This document shows positions 1 to 9,077 of a stretch of 64,000 bases of DNA, one piece after another (within the stretch, counting starts at the first letter, position 1; the number at the start of each line of letters is the position of its first letter). A model generated the notes under the pieces. That model made no database searches and had not been told where the DNA came from. It worked only from the letters and a program-made list of their open reading frames with translations. Source of the DNA: Mesorhizobium qingshengii (GTDB taxonomy: Bacteria; Pseudomonadota; Alphaproteobacteria; Rhizobiales; Rhizobiaceae). The translations under genes and the position numbers were made by a program. The stretch is taken from positions 1 to 64,000 of the forward strand of contig NZ_JAPFQA010000001.1 in assembly GCF_027563465.1 (NCBI RefSeq), read 5' to 3'.

Positions 1-144
1 ACATTCATCCTAATGGGCAAACAGGCCGGACCAGCTAATCCAAAAGTGGAGTCTTGGCCGGGATACCCGCAAAAATGCGGCCGCACGCAATTCTGGCTGT
101 TTATAGCTGCCGCAATCCCGAGGGCAACCAGTGCATCGAAGTGA

Positions 145-320
145 TGCGAAACCACCAGCGTGCGAGCGCATTGGCACTGCGATCCATCGACGTTCAAAGA
201 CTGCGTGGATGCGGCAGGAGGCTGGCAGCGGGATTTGAGGCGAAAGGACGGTCGCCAGCAATTGCGCGGGCGTTCTGGAGGAAGCCCCGTGCGGAGGATC
301 TGGAATACCTCCCCGCGTGA
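145..320 (+). pseudogene. Decayed copy of the small ORF at 416-607
   Basis: This stretch is a diverged duplicate of 416-607. Both copies share GTTCAAAGAC, then a GTGGAT core and a GAAAGGACGG-like block, and both can encode a KGRSPAIAxAFW segment. In copy 1 the segment before KGRSPAIA is in a different frame from the one in copy 2, so at least one indel separates them and the ORF is broken. No function is known for either copy. The region 1-144 upstream holds nothing I can recognise. Confidence 0.4.
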
Positions 321-415
321 CCACGGGCGGTCGCTCTGCAACCAGGTCTTTTTTGCGGGAAGAACGTCTCCCTCACAATCGTTCTACAGGTCTGATGGGC
401 GATGGGGTTAGAAAA

Positions 416-607
416 ATGTCTCGAAATGACGCGGAACTATGCGCTCGGGCGAGTGCACGCGGCATCACGATCTATCAGCGTTCAAAGACAGTGTGGATTG
501 CGGCGGGAAGCTATCGGGGGCGGGATTTTGAAGTGAAAGGACGGTCTCCGGCAATCGCTCTCGCATTCTGGGTGGAAGCCGCTCGGTATAGAGGCTCGGG
601 AATATAA
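416..607 (+). CDS. Small hypothetical protein (63 aa)
   Basis: This ORF starts at the ATG of MSRNDAELCARASARG and ends in ARYRGSGI. It is basic, has no membrane segment and no motif I recognise. The reason to call it is the second, frameshifted copy at 145-320, which implies that the coding unit was duplicated and that one copy decayed. A longer in-frame start exists at 317 but it reads through sequence with no similarity between the copies. The shared KGRSPAIALAFW core may be a small fold. Function unknown. Confidence 0.4.
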   Translation: MSRNDAELCARASARGITIYQRSKTVWIAAGSYRGRDFEVKGRSPAIALAFWVEAARYRGSGI

Positions 608-706
608 AGCAGTCCAGGCCCCGTTGGACGGAAATTGGTCGCGCCCAGTTCGGAACTCTTGCCTCACACAGAGCAGTGAAGTCGGATGCAAGTAACTCGA
701 AAGCCG

Positions 707-1266
707 TTAAGAGCTGATCCGCACCCACTTCCCGCTGGCGGACTGGGATTGGCGGGCAAAATAATGGTACGAAGTGCGTGACCAGTCCCTGATCACACTG
801 CCACGGTTGTCCAGGATCAAGTCTCCCTTGTCGGTTCGCACCGTGAGCACCGTGTGACCCTCGCCGCCGAGCGTCGCGACCGTCAGGAGCAAGGCGGAAG
901 CTGGCCATCCACGCTTCAAAAGCTCGCTCTTCTTCAGGATCGCAATATCCTCGCAGTCGCCCTGTTTGGTCGGCACGCGCCAATCGTCGACGCTGCCCGC
1001 CGTGACGAGGTCGCTACGCTCCTCGATCCGGCGATTGACGGAGGTGTTCACGGCTTCGAGTTCGGCCTTGCGTGCCGGCGTCAGCGTCACCAGCTTGACC
1101 TGCCCGTCGGTGCTGCAGAGTCTTGGGTGGCTGGTGCAGAAAACGCGAGCGGCCGGCGAGGGAATGCATACCCCTTTGTGACCATCATCGCATTGGTTGT
1201 CTGCATGGTTTCACTGCAACCGGTTGCCACCATGGCTAAGGCAACAAGCGTAGCGAAACGTACCAC
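707..1266 (-). pseudogene. Transglutaminase-like cysteine peptidase (BTLCP family), frameshifted
   Basis: The 3' part (707-1090 and a little upstream) encodes a BTLCP/DUF920 domain with Cys in KQGDCEDIA, His in GEGHTVL and Asp in LILDN, the expected catalytic triad, after the usual FCxxxPRLC segment. The 5' part lies in another frame: a GTG at 1266 behind an AAGGAG ribosome site starts a lipoprotein-like signal (VVRFATLVALAMVATGC), which runs on to a stop near 1092. Adding one base near the A-run at 1140-1143 would join the two parts. Members are usually about 200 residues, exported proteins, often linked to biofilm adhesin processing. This is either a true frameshift or a homopolymer sequencing error. 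The downstream part alone has no convincing start. Confidence 0.7.
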
Positions 1267-1437
1267 GTACCGTCTCCTTTAGTTGTCAACTCAACGAACA
1301 AGCCTCGCACAATGTGGTAAATCAATCCTTAAAAAGGTATTCTCGACCAATATACATAACAATATGTTACCGAATTGTAGAAATTGGTTGATAGCGCCTT
1401 GGTTTGGGGCCATGTGCGCTTTCCGTTGGAGGAAGAA

Positions 1438-1902
1438 ATGCTACGATATCGGGCTTGGAGGGGAAGGACTCATTCGATCTTGCTCATTTCATCTGCTTCT
1501 TTGGCCATGAATTGGGCGAGTTCAACAGCAGCACAGGACAGTATTCGGCCGCGGCTGACAGCAGCCCAATGCCAACCACTTACCGACGCCAACTATGCGC
1601 GGTGTTGTATCGCGATCAATCGCAGGAGTATCCTTTCGTCGGACCAAATTGAACAATGCCCACCCCTCACAACTTCGCTGATAGCGGCAACGCTTGCACG
1701 TCTGGGTGACAACACCGTTCCCGGCGCTGGAGATGATTCCAGCGCCGGTGATATCGGAGGCAAGAGCGGCGACACCGGTGGCAAGGGCGGTGATTCCGGT
1801 GGCAAGGGTGGCGACACCGGCGGCAAGGGTGGCGATTCCGGCGGCAAGGGCGGCGATTCCGGCGGTAAAGGTGGCGATTCCGGCGGCGGTTCCGGCAACT
1901 AG
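1438..1902 (+). CDS. Secreted Gly-rich heptad-repeat protein (154 aa)
   Basis: I chose ATG 1438 because GGAGGA lies a few bases upstream; an in-frame ATG at 1384 lacks this. The N-terminus (MLRYRAWRGR then a hydrophobic run to about residue 33) is a plausible signal peptide. The mature part has a short domain with four cysteines (QCQPL, ARCCIAI, EQCPPL), then a C-terminal tail of about six near-perfect 21-bp units encoding GGKGGDS or GGKGGDT, ending GGGSGN. The tail should be disordered, alternating Lys and Asp in a Gly background. No domain is recognised. The cysteine module may be disulfide bonded in the periplasm or outside the cell. Confidence 0.65.
   Translation: MLRYRAWRGRTHSILLISSASLAMNWASSTAAQDSIRPRLTAAQCQPLTDANYARCCIAINRRSILSSDQIEQCPPLTTSLIAATLARLGDNTVPGAGDDSSAGDIGGKSGDTGGKGGDSGGKGGDTGGKGGDSGGKGGDSGGKGGDSGGGSGN
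1765..1890 (+). repeat. In-frame 21-bp tandem repeats
   Basis: About six copies of a 21-bp unit (GGCAAGGGCGGTGATTCCGG-like) lie head to tail and keep the reading frame, so each unit adds seven residues, GGKGGD(S/T). Third positions vary between units (GGT/GGC, ACC/TCC) while the peptide is kept, which suggests selection on the protein rather than recent slippage alone. Confidence 0.8.
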
Positions 1903-2044
1903 GCTCCGGGGGTTGCCGAAGCGCCTGCTGGGGGTATCACTTCACGTCCAGCCTCCGCACGAATCCGTGTTTTGCCTCGGCGAAGCTGCGCTCCAATACG
2001 GCCGGTTGAAGATCCGGGGGCCGCCGAGGCCCCCGGAAGTCGGT

Positions 2045-2713
2045 CTAGGCCGATGCGGCCTTCGAAAAAAGCGTTCTGTAATCGAGCGCCTTCAACTGCC
2101 CGACGCCGTCCAGCACCATGCTGCCCGCGACATAGACAATGACCGCAAGGCCGAGCCAGCCGATCCAGCGGTATCTGGCCAGCAGCGCCGCCACCAGCGT
2201 CGAGGCGACCGCCATCAGGACCACCGACAGGATGAGACCGAAGATCAGCGCATCCATGTCGTCGCTTGCCGCGCCGGCCACGGCGAGCACATTGTCCAGC
2301 GACATCGAAACGTCGGCGACAATGATCTGAATGATCGCTGTGCGTAGCGCCTTGGCCGGTCGTTTCGCCACAAGGCTGGCCGTGTCGGGATCGACGTCCA
2401 TGCCGTTTCCGCCATCGGCATCGCCGGCGGATCGCAATTCCTCGAACATGTTCCAGCAGACCCAGAACAGCAGCAGGCCGCCGACGAGCATGATGCCTGG
2501 GATTTCCAGCAATTGCACCGCCACCACGGCAAAGACGATACGGATCACCGCTGCCGCGGCAATGCCGGCCACGATCGCCTTCTGGCGCAGGTCTCTTGCC
2601 AGGCCGGCCGCCGCCATGCCGATCGCCACGACATTGTCGCCCGAGAGAACGAGATTGATGGTGATGACTTCCAGATAGGCTGCGATCGTCGCCTGGTCGA
2701 TCTCAAACGGCAT
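2045..2713 (-). CDS. TerC/YjbE family integral membrane protein
   Basis: This 222-residue protein has about seven hydrophobic segments and the two acidic signatures of the TerC fold: NLVLSGDNVVAIGMA near residue 20 and DVSMSLDNVLAVAGAA near residue 140. The LysE/TerC superfamily includes metal exporters, with manganese best supported for YjbE/MntT-like members, so metal export from the cytoplasm is the likely role. It is transcribed alone. I looked for a manganese riboswitch in the leader (2714-2860) and did not find the conserved core. Confidence 0.85.
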   Translation of the reverse strand: MPFEIDQATIAAYLEVITINLVLSGDNVVAIGMAAAGLARDLRQKAIVAGIAAAAVIRIVFAVVAVQLLEIPGIMLVGGLLLFWVCWNMFEELRSAGDADGGNGMDVDPDTASLVAKRPAKALRTAIIQIIVADVSMSLDNVLAVAGAASDDMDALIFGLILSVVLMAVASTLVAALLARYRWIGWLGLAVIVYVAGSMVLDGVGQLKALDYRTLFSKAASA

Positions 2714-2889
2714 CAGGCAAGCTCCGCTGGGGTAAGCAGCAGGCCCATCGCCGGCATTGCTCGAAAAAACAGCGGCATGCCGGCCGGGCTCGTCAAGAAA
2801 ATCAGCAGCAATGTGACGTCCCCCGCCCGACGGCGTCCAGCAAGATGGCTGGATCGTACCATGGATATGGTGCTTTGCGTCCGAGAAGA

Positions 2890-3297
2890 AGGGCCACTGC
2901 CGCCGAGGAGATGGGGAAACTGTTCATCACCGCCGAACTGGGCGGCGGCGGCACTTCGCATACGCATACCGTGCGGATCGCGCGGCGCGGCGGGCTCAAC
3001 GCTGCGCCATGCGGGCATCGTCACCGGCGCGGTCGAGACGAGCCCGATGCAATGGCTCGACATGCCGTCGGGTGACTGTTTCTCTTCGCCGAGGATAACG
3101 GCGTGATCGAGACTATGGTCGATCTTGGCGAACCCGTCGAAGAAGATAAGGTGCTGGCGCGGGTTCATTCCGTCGACCGTACCGGTGTTGCGTCCCAGGA
3201 GATCCGGGCAAAGATGTCGGGCCTGCTGGCGGCGCGACATTTCCCCGGCCTGGTGAAGGCCGGCGATTGCGCGGGCGTGGTGGCTGTGGAAGTCTGA
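2890..3297 (+). pseudogene. DoeB-like N-acetyl-diaminobutyrate deacetylase, 3' fragment with frameshifts
   Basis: Three frames in succession encode the C-terminal third of a DoeB/succinylglutamate-desuccinylase-type zinc deacylase. They are EEMGKLFITAELGGGGTSHT (from 2890), LRHAGIVTGAVETSPMQWLDMPSGDC (about 3000-3080, in part) and VIETMVDLGEPVEEDKVLAR through HFPGLVKAGDC to the stop at 3297. Two indels, near 2995 and 3085, separate them, and the metal-binding N-terminal two thirds are absent. DoeB acts in ectoine breakdown. The fragment lies alone with no other doe gene nearby, so it looks like a relic. Confidence 0.75.
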
Positions 3298-3739
3298 CGA
3301 TTCCGCGGGGGATTCCTTGTCTTGCATCCTTCGCGGAGCCCTCTGACGTGGCGGAAAGAAGCAGGATGGCGAGCGGAGTCGACATTGCATGAGGAAGTCA
3401 CTATATAGCGGCGGCTTCGACCCGCGTGCCTGAAGGCAGTGCCCCCGGAGCAACTGTGAATGTGTTATGTGTTGCGCCATCTTTTGTGACGAAATCGGCT
3501 CGGAAACCGGAAAAAGCAAATAGAAACAGTGGCGCAAGCTGGGGCGACCCCAGCCAACGGTACCGACCCCACCAGAATCAGAAAATGTTCTTGACCCCTC
3601 GATTTCCTATGGCTCTGTGGACCTTGGACGGCATCGGCTTGCCGGGCGGCCACGACTCGGCTGGAATGGGGGCATGCATCCTTCGCCGGATGCCGACGTT
3701 TATGATTACCAACCGGCTTTGCCGCCAGGGAACAGCAGT
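3298..3739. other. Intergenic stretch without a recognisable gene
   Basis: Between the doeB-like relic and the DUF768 gene I see no ORF with family resemblance. An ORF spans 3426-3743 on the plus strand, but its peptide has no recognisable domain. The stretch may be decayed coding sequence like its left neighbour. Confidence 0.4.
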
Positions 3740-3994
3740 ATGAGTGAACACGCGATCGAGTTCTTGCGGGGATGGATCGGCGAAAAGGTCCAGTGCCAGC
3801 CGTCCCAGGCCAGGATCGAGAAGCAGGCCGAGACGCTGGCCAAGGAATGCGCCGCCAAGGCGGCGGAAGTCGGCATTCCCTTGGAGGACATCCAGGAGGA
3901 AGTCGGCGACATTCAGGAACTGATAGCTTCCCGGCTCGAGGAAGCGGCCGAGGCCGACGAAAACCAGCAGGCATCCAGCAAAGCCGCGGAATGA
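3740..3994 (+). CDS. DUF768 family small protein (84 aa)
   Basis: The product starts MSEHAIEFLRGWIGEKV and continues with a helical, charged body ending in a Glu/Ala-rich tail. The pattern (S)xxxIEFLxxW near the N-terminus and GIPLEDIQEEVGDIQELI in the middle matches DUF768, a family of small proteins found mainly in Mesorhizobium, often in several paralogues per genome. Function unknown; cytosolic, since no signal or membrane segment is visible. It is a single gene with no operon partners. Confidence 0.7.
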   Translation: MSEHAIEFLRGWIGEKVQCQPSQARIEKQAETLAKECAAKAAEVGIPLEDIQEEVGDIQELIASRLEEAAEADENQQASSKAAE

Positions 3995-4067
3995 CTGTCT
4001 AGACTTAGGGGCGACACTGGTCTTGAAACGCGGGTCCATTCGGCCCGCGTCTTTGTCTCGGCTGTCC

Positions 4068-5186
4068 TCAGCCAAACGTCTCTTTCAGCCACGTCTTCGG
4101 CAGCGCAGGGACGAAATTGCCGTCACGCCCGGTCATGTCGTCATTGGCGACCAATGCGTTGAGGATCGCTTCCTCCACACTCTGGATCACCGCATCGAAA
4201 AACGGATCGATGTCAGTGTCCGGGATGAAATCAGCGCTGGCGATCCGGCCTGACGGAGCCAGCGCAGCGGCAGGATTGGCGGTCGAGAAGGCGAGAAAAA
4301 TGTCGCCGGAACTGTGATAGCCGAAGCCGCCGGTCATGGCGACGCCGAGCGGCACGCGCCGCGCCAAGCGCTTCATCTGATGCGGCAGGAACGGCGCGTC
4401 GGTGGCAATGATGGCGATGATCGAACCCTTTTCAGCGCGCGGCGTACCCTCGTGGATCGCCGGTTCGGCAAGCTCGGGCCCGGCGCGCAGGCCGCGAACC
4501 GTGAAATTATGCCGTTTGCCGAAATTCGACTGCACGAAGGCGCCGACCGTATAGCAGCGGCCGTGCCATTCGACGACGCGCGATGCGGTGCCGGAACCGG
4601 CCTTGAAGCCGAAGGTGATCATGCCGGTGCCGCCACCGACGCTGCCTTCCTCGATCGGGCCGCTGGCCGCGCCGTCAAGCGCCTGGCCGACATGCTCTGA
4701 TGTCAGATGGTAGCCGTTGATATCGTTGAGGAAACCGTCGTAGGTCTCCGCCGCCACCGGCAGGCCCCAGGCGCTGTCGAGGGCCGCCGGCAGCACCTGG
4801 CTCATCCAGCGCAGCGTGCCGTCGCGTGAGACACCGCAGGAATGCGTGTTGGTGATGGTGACCGGGAAATTGAAAGCGCCGGTTTCCTCGACGATGTGCG
4901 AGCCGGTCAGCTCGCCATTGCCGTTCTGGCTGAAGATGCCGGCAAAGACCGGCGTGGCAAGATCGGCGCGCGGCCTGGGCAGTATCGCGGTCACGCCGGT
5001 GCGCACCGGTCCCTGGCCGACGACAAGCGCGCCATCGCCGGAAATCAGCGTCGCATAACCGACCGCGACGCCGGGCACGTCGGTGATCGCATTGAACGGT
5101 CCGGGCGTCCCGTCGAAGCCGATGCCGAAGCTTCGCGCGCGCGGTTTGCCGGAAGGTGTTGCCAGATGGTGCGGATTGTCGGTCAT
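4068..5186 (-). CDS. P1 family (DmpA-type) aminopeptidase
   Basis: This 372-residue protein belongs to the DmpA/BapA family of N-terminal nucleophile hydrolases, which release N-terminal D- or L- residues or beta-amino acids after cutting themselves into two chains. The expected autocleavage Gly-Ser pair is visible in EKGSIIAIIATDAP, with the nucleophile at about Ser255. Other family marks are DVPGVAVGYATL near the N-terminus, NTHSCGVSRDG, and GSVGGGTGM. I took the ATG at 5186 (MTDNPHH); the longer frame reads into xseA sequence. The end of xseA is only a few bases upstream on the same strand, so the two may be co-transcribed. Confidence 0.9.
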   Translation of the reverse strand: MTDNPHHLATPSGKPRARSFGIGFDGTPGPFNAITDVPGVAVGYATLISGDGALVVGQGPVRTGVTAILPRPRADLATPVFAGIFSQNGNGELTGSHIVEETGAFNFPVTITNTHSCGVSRDGTLRWMSQVLPAALDSAWGLPVAAETYDGFLNDINGYHLTSEHVGQALDGAASGPIEEGSVGGGTGMITFGFKAGSGTASRVVEWHGRCYTVGAFVQSNFGKRHNFTVRGLRAGPELAEPAIHEGTPRAEKGSIIAIIATDAPFLPHQMKRLARRVPLGVAMTGGFGYHSSGDIFLAFSTANPAAALAPSGRIASADFIPDTDIDPFFDAVIQSVEEAILNALVANDDMTGRDGNFVPALPKTWLKETFG

Positions 5187-5190
5187 GGCC

Positions 5191-6756
5191 TCAGAACAGC
5201 GATCCCTGATTGCCGGGCTCCCTGGCCTTGGCCGCTGGCTTGGCCACCGCTTTCGGTTTGGCCGCGCCGCCGGTCGCGACCGCATCCGCGGTGCCGTCGG
5301 CGAATTCCAGCGAAAGCGCCATCCCCGACGTCACGTCGGCCGCCTGCTTGATCACCGCGCCGTCGGCGTCCTTCACCAGGGCGAAGCCGCGCGCCAGAAC
5401 GGCCTTGTGCGAAAGCGTGGTCAGCAGGCGCTCGGCCTGGCTCAGTTGTCCGCGCAGGCGCTCCAACCGCACGGAAATGACACGATCTTGCCGGCGCGCC
5501 AGCGCCGTCAGCATGTCTCCCTGCAGTTTCTGGCGCCGTGCGATCGGTGCCGGCGACAGCCGCGTCGCGGTGCGCGAAAATCGCGCGCGGCGCTCGCGTA
5601 CGATGGCGAAGAACGCCGCCTGCGCGCGGGCGAGGTCGCGGCCGGTCAGCGTGCGGGCTTCGTTGATGCGCCGCGACAGCGTGGCCGGTGTCAGCCTTTG
5701 GCCCTGAAGCCGTGCCCGCTTGCGGTCGACGCTGACGGACAGGGCCCGGCCGAGCCGGCTCGTCGCTTCGTCGAGGCGTCGGCGCGGCAGCGCCAGCAAT
5801 TGGTCGGGCGAGGGCAGCGCGCGGGCGGCGGCGCGGACTGCCTGCCGCTTGCGTTCGAAATTGCGCGACACTGCCGCCTTGAGCCGCGCGCCAAGACTGG
5901 CAAGCGTCGCCTCGAGGTCGGCCTTCACCGGCACGGCTATTTCGGCCGCACCCGTCGGTGTCGGCGCCCGCACATCGGCGACGAGGTCGATCAGCGTCCA
6001 GTCGGTCTCGTGGCCGACGGCCGAGATCACCGGAATGCCGGAGGCGGCGACGGCGCAGGCGAGCGCCTCGTCGTTGAACCCCCAGAGGTCTTCGAGGCTG
6101 CCGCCGCCGCGCGCCACGATCAACAGGTCCGGGCGCTGAATGGCCCCATCCCAGGCCAGCGCGTTGAAGCCGTTGACGGCGGCGGCCACTTCCGCGCCTG
6201 ACGTCTCGCCCTGCACGCGCACCGGCCAGACCAGGACATGCAATGGAAAGCGATCCTTGATCCGGTGGATGATGTCGCGGATGACGGACCCTGTCGGCGA
6301 GGTGACGACGCCGATGACGCGCGGCATGAATGGCAGCAACTGCTTGCGACCGCTGTCGAACAGGCCCTCGGCCTGCAGCCGGCGCTTGCGTTCTTCCAGC
6401 AGCGCCATCAGCGCTCCGGCGCCGGCGGGCTCCAGATTGTCGATGACGATCTGGTAGTTGGACTTGCCGGGATAGGTGGTGAGCTTGCCGGTGGCGATCA
6501 CTTCCATCCCCTCCTCGGGGCGGAATTTCAGCCGGCTCATCGTGCCCTTCCACACCACCGCGTCGAGCCGGGCGCGGTCGTCCTTCAGCGCGAAATAGGC
6601 ATGGCCGGACGAATGCGGCCCGCGATAGCCGGATATTTCGCCGCGCACCCGCACATTGCCGAAGACGTCCTCGACCGTGCGCTTCAGCGCGCCGGAAATC
6701 TCGCTCACCGTGTATTCGGTGGCGTTGGTGCGTGATTCGGATGCTGCCTCGCTCAT
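5191..6756 (-). CDS. xseA: Exodeoxyribonuclease VII large subunit
   Basis: At 521 residues this has the usual layout: an N-terminal OB fold ([19 protein letters not shown], then [19 protein letters not shown]) and the catalytic XseA domain starting near [18 protein letters not shown] and continuing through [17 protein letters not shown], followed by a long coiled region rich in Arg and Leu. It degrades single-stranded DNA to acid-insoluble oligonucleotides with XseB, which is not in this window. I used ATG 6756; an open frame extends to 7308 but overlaps the divergent GGDEF gene and has no family similarity. The P1 peptidase follows immediately. Confidence 0.95.
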   Translation of the reverse strand: MSEAASESRTNATEYTVSEISGALKRTVEDVFGNVRVRGEISGYRGPHSSGHAYFALKDDRARLDAVVWKGTMSRLKFRPEEGMEVIATGKLTTYPGKSNYQIVIDNLEPAGAGALMALLEERKRRLQAEGLFDSGRKQLLPFMPRVIGVVTSPTGSVIRDIIHRIKDRFPLHVLVWPVRVQGETSGAEVAAAVNGFNALAWDGAIQRPDLLIVARGGGSLEDLWGFNDEALACAVAASGIPVISAVGHETDWTLIDLVADVRAPTPTGAAEIAVPVKADLEATLASLGARLKAAVSRNFERKRQAVRAAARALPSPDQLLALPRRRLDEATSRLGRALSVSVDRKRARLQGQRLTPATLSRRINEARTLTGRDLARAQAAFFAIVRERRARFSRTATRLSPAPIARRQKLQGDMLTALARRQDRVISVRLERLRGQLSQAERLLTTLSHKAVLARGFALVKDADGAVIKQAADVTSGMALSLEFADGTADAVATGGAAKPKAVAKPAAKAREPGNQGSLF

Positions 6757-6861
6757 CGCCCGATTGGGCGATGGTTGGGCGTCTGCGTCAAGGCACCTTT
6801 CATAACGCGATCTTAAGCCTGGTTTGATTGAGTTGGATCTAAAGGAACTGGCTAAGGACGT

Positions 6862-9072
6862 ATGAGCGCAGGCGCACACCGCAGCCCACTGACATACCAG
6901 GTTACGCTGACGGTGCTGGTGCTCGCCGCCTTGGCACTGCTGATGGTCGTCGGTCTTGGCTCTTACGCGATGGTCCAGGCCGACCGCACCTCGCTTGAGC
7001 GACAAAAGATATTCTTCGCCAACGGCTTGCAGGATCAGATTGCCGCCGTCGAACGCGAGCAGGAAAGTGTCACGGTCTGGGACGATTCCGTCTCCAACGC
7101 CAAGGCCAACAATCAGACCTGGATGGTCGAAAACCTCAGCGTCTGGATGTATTCCTATTACGGCCACAATCGAGTCTATGTGCTGGACGAAGCCAACCGG
7201 CCGATCCACGCGATGCGCGAAGGGCAAGTGGTGGCACCAGCCGCCTATGGCGAGGACGAGCCTGCTCTGCTGCCCACCATTGAAAAGCTGCGCCGGCTGA
7301 TTGCCCAACCGGCGAAAGAGAACGCATCCGGCGGGCCGCTCAAATTGGTCGCCGAGGATCTAGTGTCGCTTGACGGAAGGCCTGCCATCCTCAGTGTCAT
7401 GCCGCTGGTGCCGAGTTCGGACCGTGTCTTTCAGGCGCCGGGAAGCGAGTATCTGCATGTCTCGGCTGAATTCATCGATGATGCCGTCGTCGGCAGGATC
7501 GCCGAGAAATACCTGCTCGATGGCGCGCACCTGCTGCCATTGTCGCAACCGGTCGGCTCTGCCTCCATTCCGCTAGTCGATTCCCGTGGTGTCATTCTCG
7601 GCTATGTCGGGTGGGATCAGGAGCGTCCTGGCCTGACACTCGTGCGCAAGGCCGGTCCGGCTCTGATCCTCGCGGTTTTGGTCGCCGCGAGCGTGCTGGC
7701 GTTCCTGTTGCGTCGTCTGCGCCGCGCATCGTCGGCCCTGCAGATCAGTCAGAGCCAGGCCCAGTATCTCGCCTTTCACGATACCCTCACCGGTCTACCC
7801 AACCGGGCCCTGTTCGAGGACCGGCTGCGTCGCGTGTTGCTGACGGCCAACCACGACGGCGTGAAGGTGGCGCTGCTCTATCTCGATATCGATCGGTTCA
7901 AGCATGTCAACGATACGCTCGGCCATCCCGCCGGCGACGAGCTCGTGCGCCAGACCGCCTCGCGGCTACAGCAGACAATTCGCGAAGTCGATACGGTGGC
8001 CCGGCTCGGCGGTGACGAATTCGCCATCATCCTCATCGATGTCCGCGACGTTCGGGATGCCGAGGATATGTCGGAGCGCCTGCAGCAGAAATTCCAGCTA
8101 CCCTTCAGCCTGATGGACGATCAGGTTTTTGTCAGCGCCAGCATCGGTATCGCCTTGTCGACGGCCCCCGAGACCGATGCCGATGACCTGCTGCGCAGGG
8201 CCGACATCGCTCTGTATGAAGCCAAGAGGAATGGCCGTGGTCGCTACCAGGTCTTCGCCGGCGACATGGACGATCTGTTGCTGCGCAAGCGCAAGGTCGA
8301 AAGCGAACTTCGCAACGCCTTGGCCGGTGGCGGCGGCATCAAGCTGACATATCAGCCGATCTTTGCCGCCGACGGCAGGACTATCCTCGGTGCTGAAGCG
8401 CTTGTGCGCTGGACGCACGAAGTCCACGGCGCATTGCCGACACAGCAGTTCATCGCCATTGCCGAAGAGCGCGGCATGATCGGCGAACTCGGCAAATGGG
8501 CGCTGCTCGAAGCCTGCCGCTTTGCAGCCGGGACACGCTTGCCGTGGGTGGCCGTCAATGTTTCACCCTTGCAGTTGCGCGATGTCGGATTTGCCGAACA
8601 GGTCGCCTCGATCCTTGCCGAGACCGGGCTGGCGCCGGGGCGCCTGCAACTCGAGATCACCGAAAGCGTGTTGCTCGAAAACAACGACACGACCCTCACT
8701 GCCCTGGCAAAGCTACGCAGGTTGGGGATCAGTGTGGTGCTCGATGATTTTGGTACCGGCTATTCCTCACTGGGTTATCTGCGCCGTCATGCCATCGACA
8801 AGCTGAAGATCGACCGTTCATTCGTTCGTCTTCTCGACGAGGACAGCAGCGCTACCGCCATCGTCAGGGCATTGATCGACCTTGCGATTGCTCTCGATGT
8901 CGAGGTGACCGCGGAGGGCGTCGAGACGGAAGTGCAGAAAGCCCTGCTCGTCGGCATGGGTTGTCACCAACTGCAAGGCTATCTTCTGGCCCCGCCACTG
9001 GAACCGTTCCAGTTGCTGGGTCTCCCCGGTCTCTCGCTCGGTCAGAACGAGCCAGCCCCGGTCCGGGCGTAG
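6862..9072 (+). CDS. CHASE4-GGDEF-EAL cyclic-di-GMP enzyme
   Basis: This 736-residue inner-membrane protein has a TM segment near residues 14-36, a periplasmic CHASE4 sensor ([18 protein letters not shown]), a second TM near 265-285, a GGDEF domain with intact GGDEF at about 383 and the RxxD inhibitory site (REVD) five residues before it, and an EAL domain with EALVRW at about 512, ITESVLLE and [13 protein letters not shown]. Both domains keep their key residues, so it could be a dual-function diguanylate cyclase/phosphodiesterase under periplasmic signal control, as in related bifunctional proteins. It is divergent from xseA and convergent with the LysR gene after it. Confidence 0.93.
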   Translation: MSAGAHRSPLTYQVTLTVLVLAALALLMVVGLGSYAMVQADRTSLERQKIFFANGLQDQIAAVEREQESVTVWDDSVSNAKANNQTWMVENLSVWMYSYYGHNRVYVLDEANRPIHAMREGQVVAPAAYGEDEPALLPTIEKLRRLIAQPAKENASGGPLKLVAEDLVSLDGRPAILSVMPLVPSSDRVFQAPGSEYLHVSAEFIDDAVVGRIAEKYLLDGAHLLPLSQPVGSASIPLVDSRGVILGYVGWDQERPGLTLVRKAGPALILAVLVAASVLAFLLRRLRRASSALQISQSQAQYLAFHDTLTGLPNRALFEDRLRRVLLTANHDGVKVALLYLDIDRFKHVNDTLGHPAGDELVRQTASRLQQTIREVDTVARLGGDEFAIILIDVRDVRDAEDMSERLQQKFQLPFSLMDDQVFVSASIGIALSTAPETDADDLLRRADIALYEAKRNGRGRYQVFAGDMDDLLLRKRKVESELRNALAGGGGIKLTYQPIFAADGRTILGAEALVRWTHEVHGALPTQQFIAIAEERGMIGELGKWALLEACRFAAGTRLPWVAVNVSPLQLRDVGFAEQVASILAETGLAPGRLQLEITESVLLENNDTTLTALAKLRRLGISVVLDDFGTGYSSLGYLRRHAIDKLKIDRSFVRLLDEDSSATAIVRALIDLAIALDVEVTAEGVETEVQKALLVGMGCHQLQGYLLAPPLEPFQLLGLPGLSLGQNEPAPVRA

Positions 9073-9077
9073 CCTGC

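Noticed and set aside
1765..1890. Short regular repeats considered as a CRISPR array
   Set aside because: The 21-bp units are contiguous, without spacers, and keep the reading frame of a Gly-rich protein.
2714..2860. Possible manganese riboswitch upstream of terC
   Set aside because: I could not find the conserved internal-loop sequences of the yybP-ykoY class in the leader.
3426..3743. A 105-codon open frame after the doeB relic
   Set aside because: No family similarity, no ribosome site and an unusual composition; it overlaps the true start of the DUF768 gene.
6757..7308. Upstream extension of xseA on the minus strand
   Set aside because: It overlaps the CHASE4-GGDEF-EAL gene and has no XseA similarity; the family start is at 6756.
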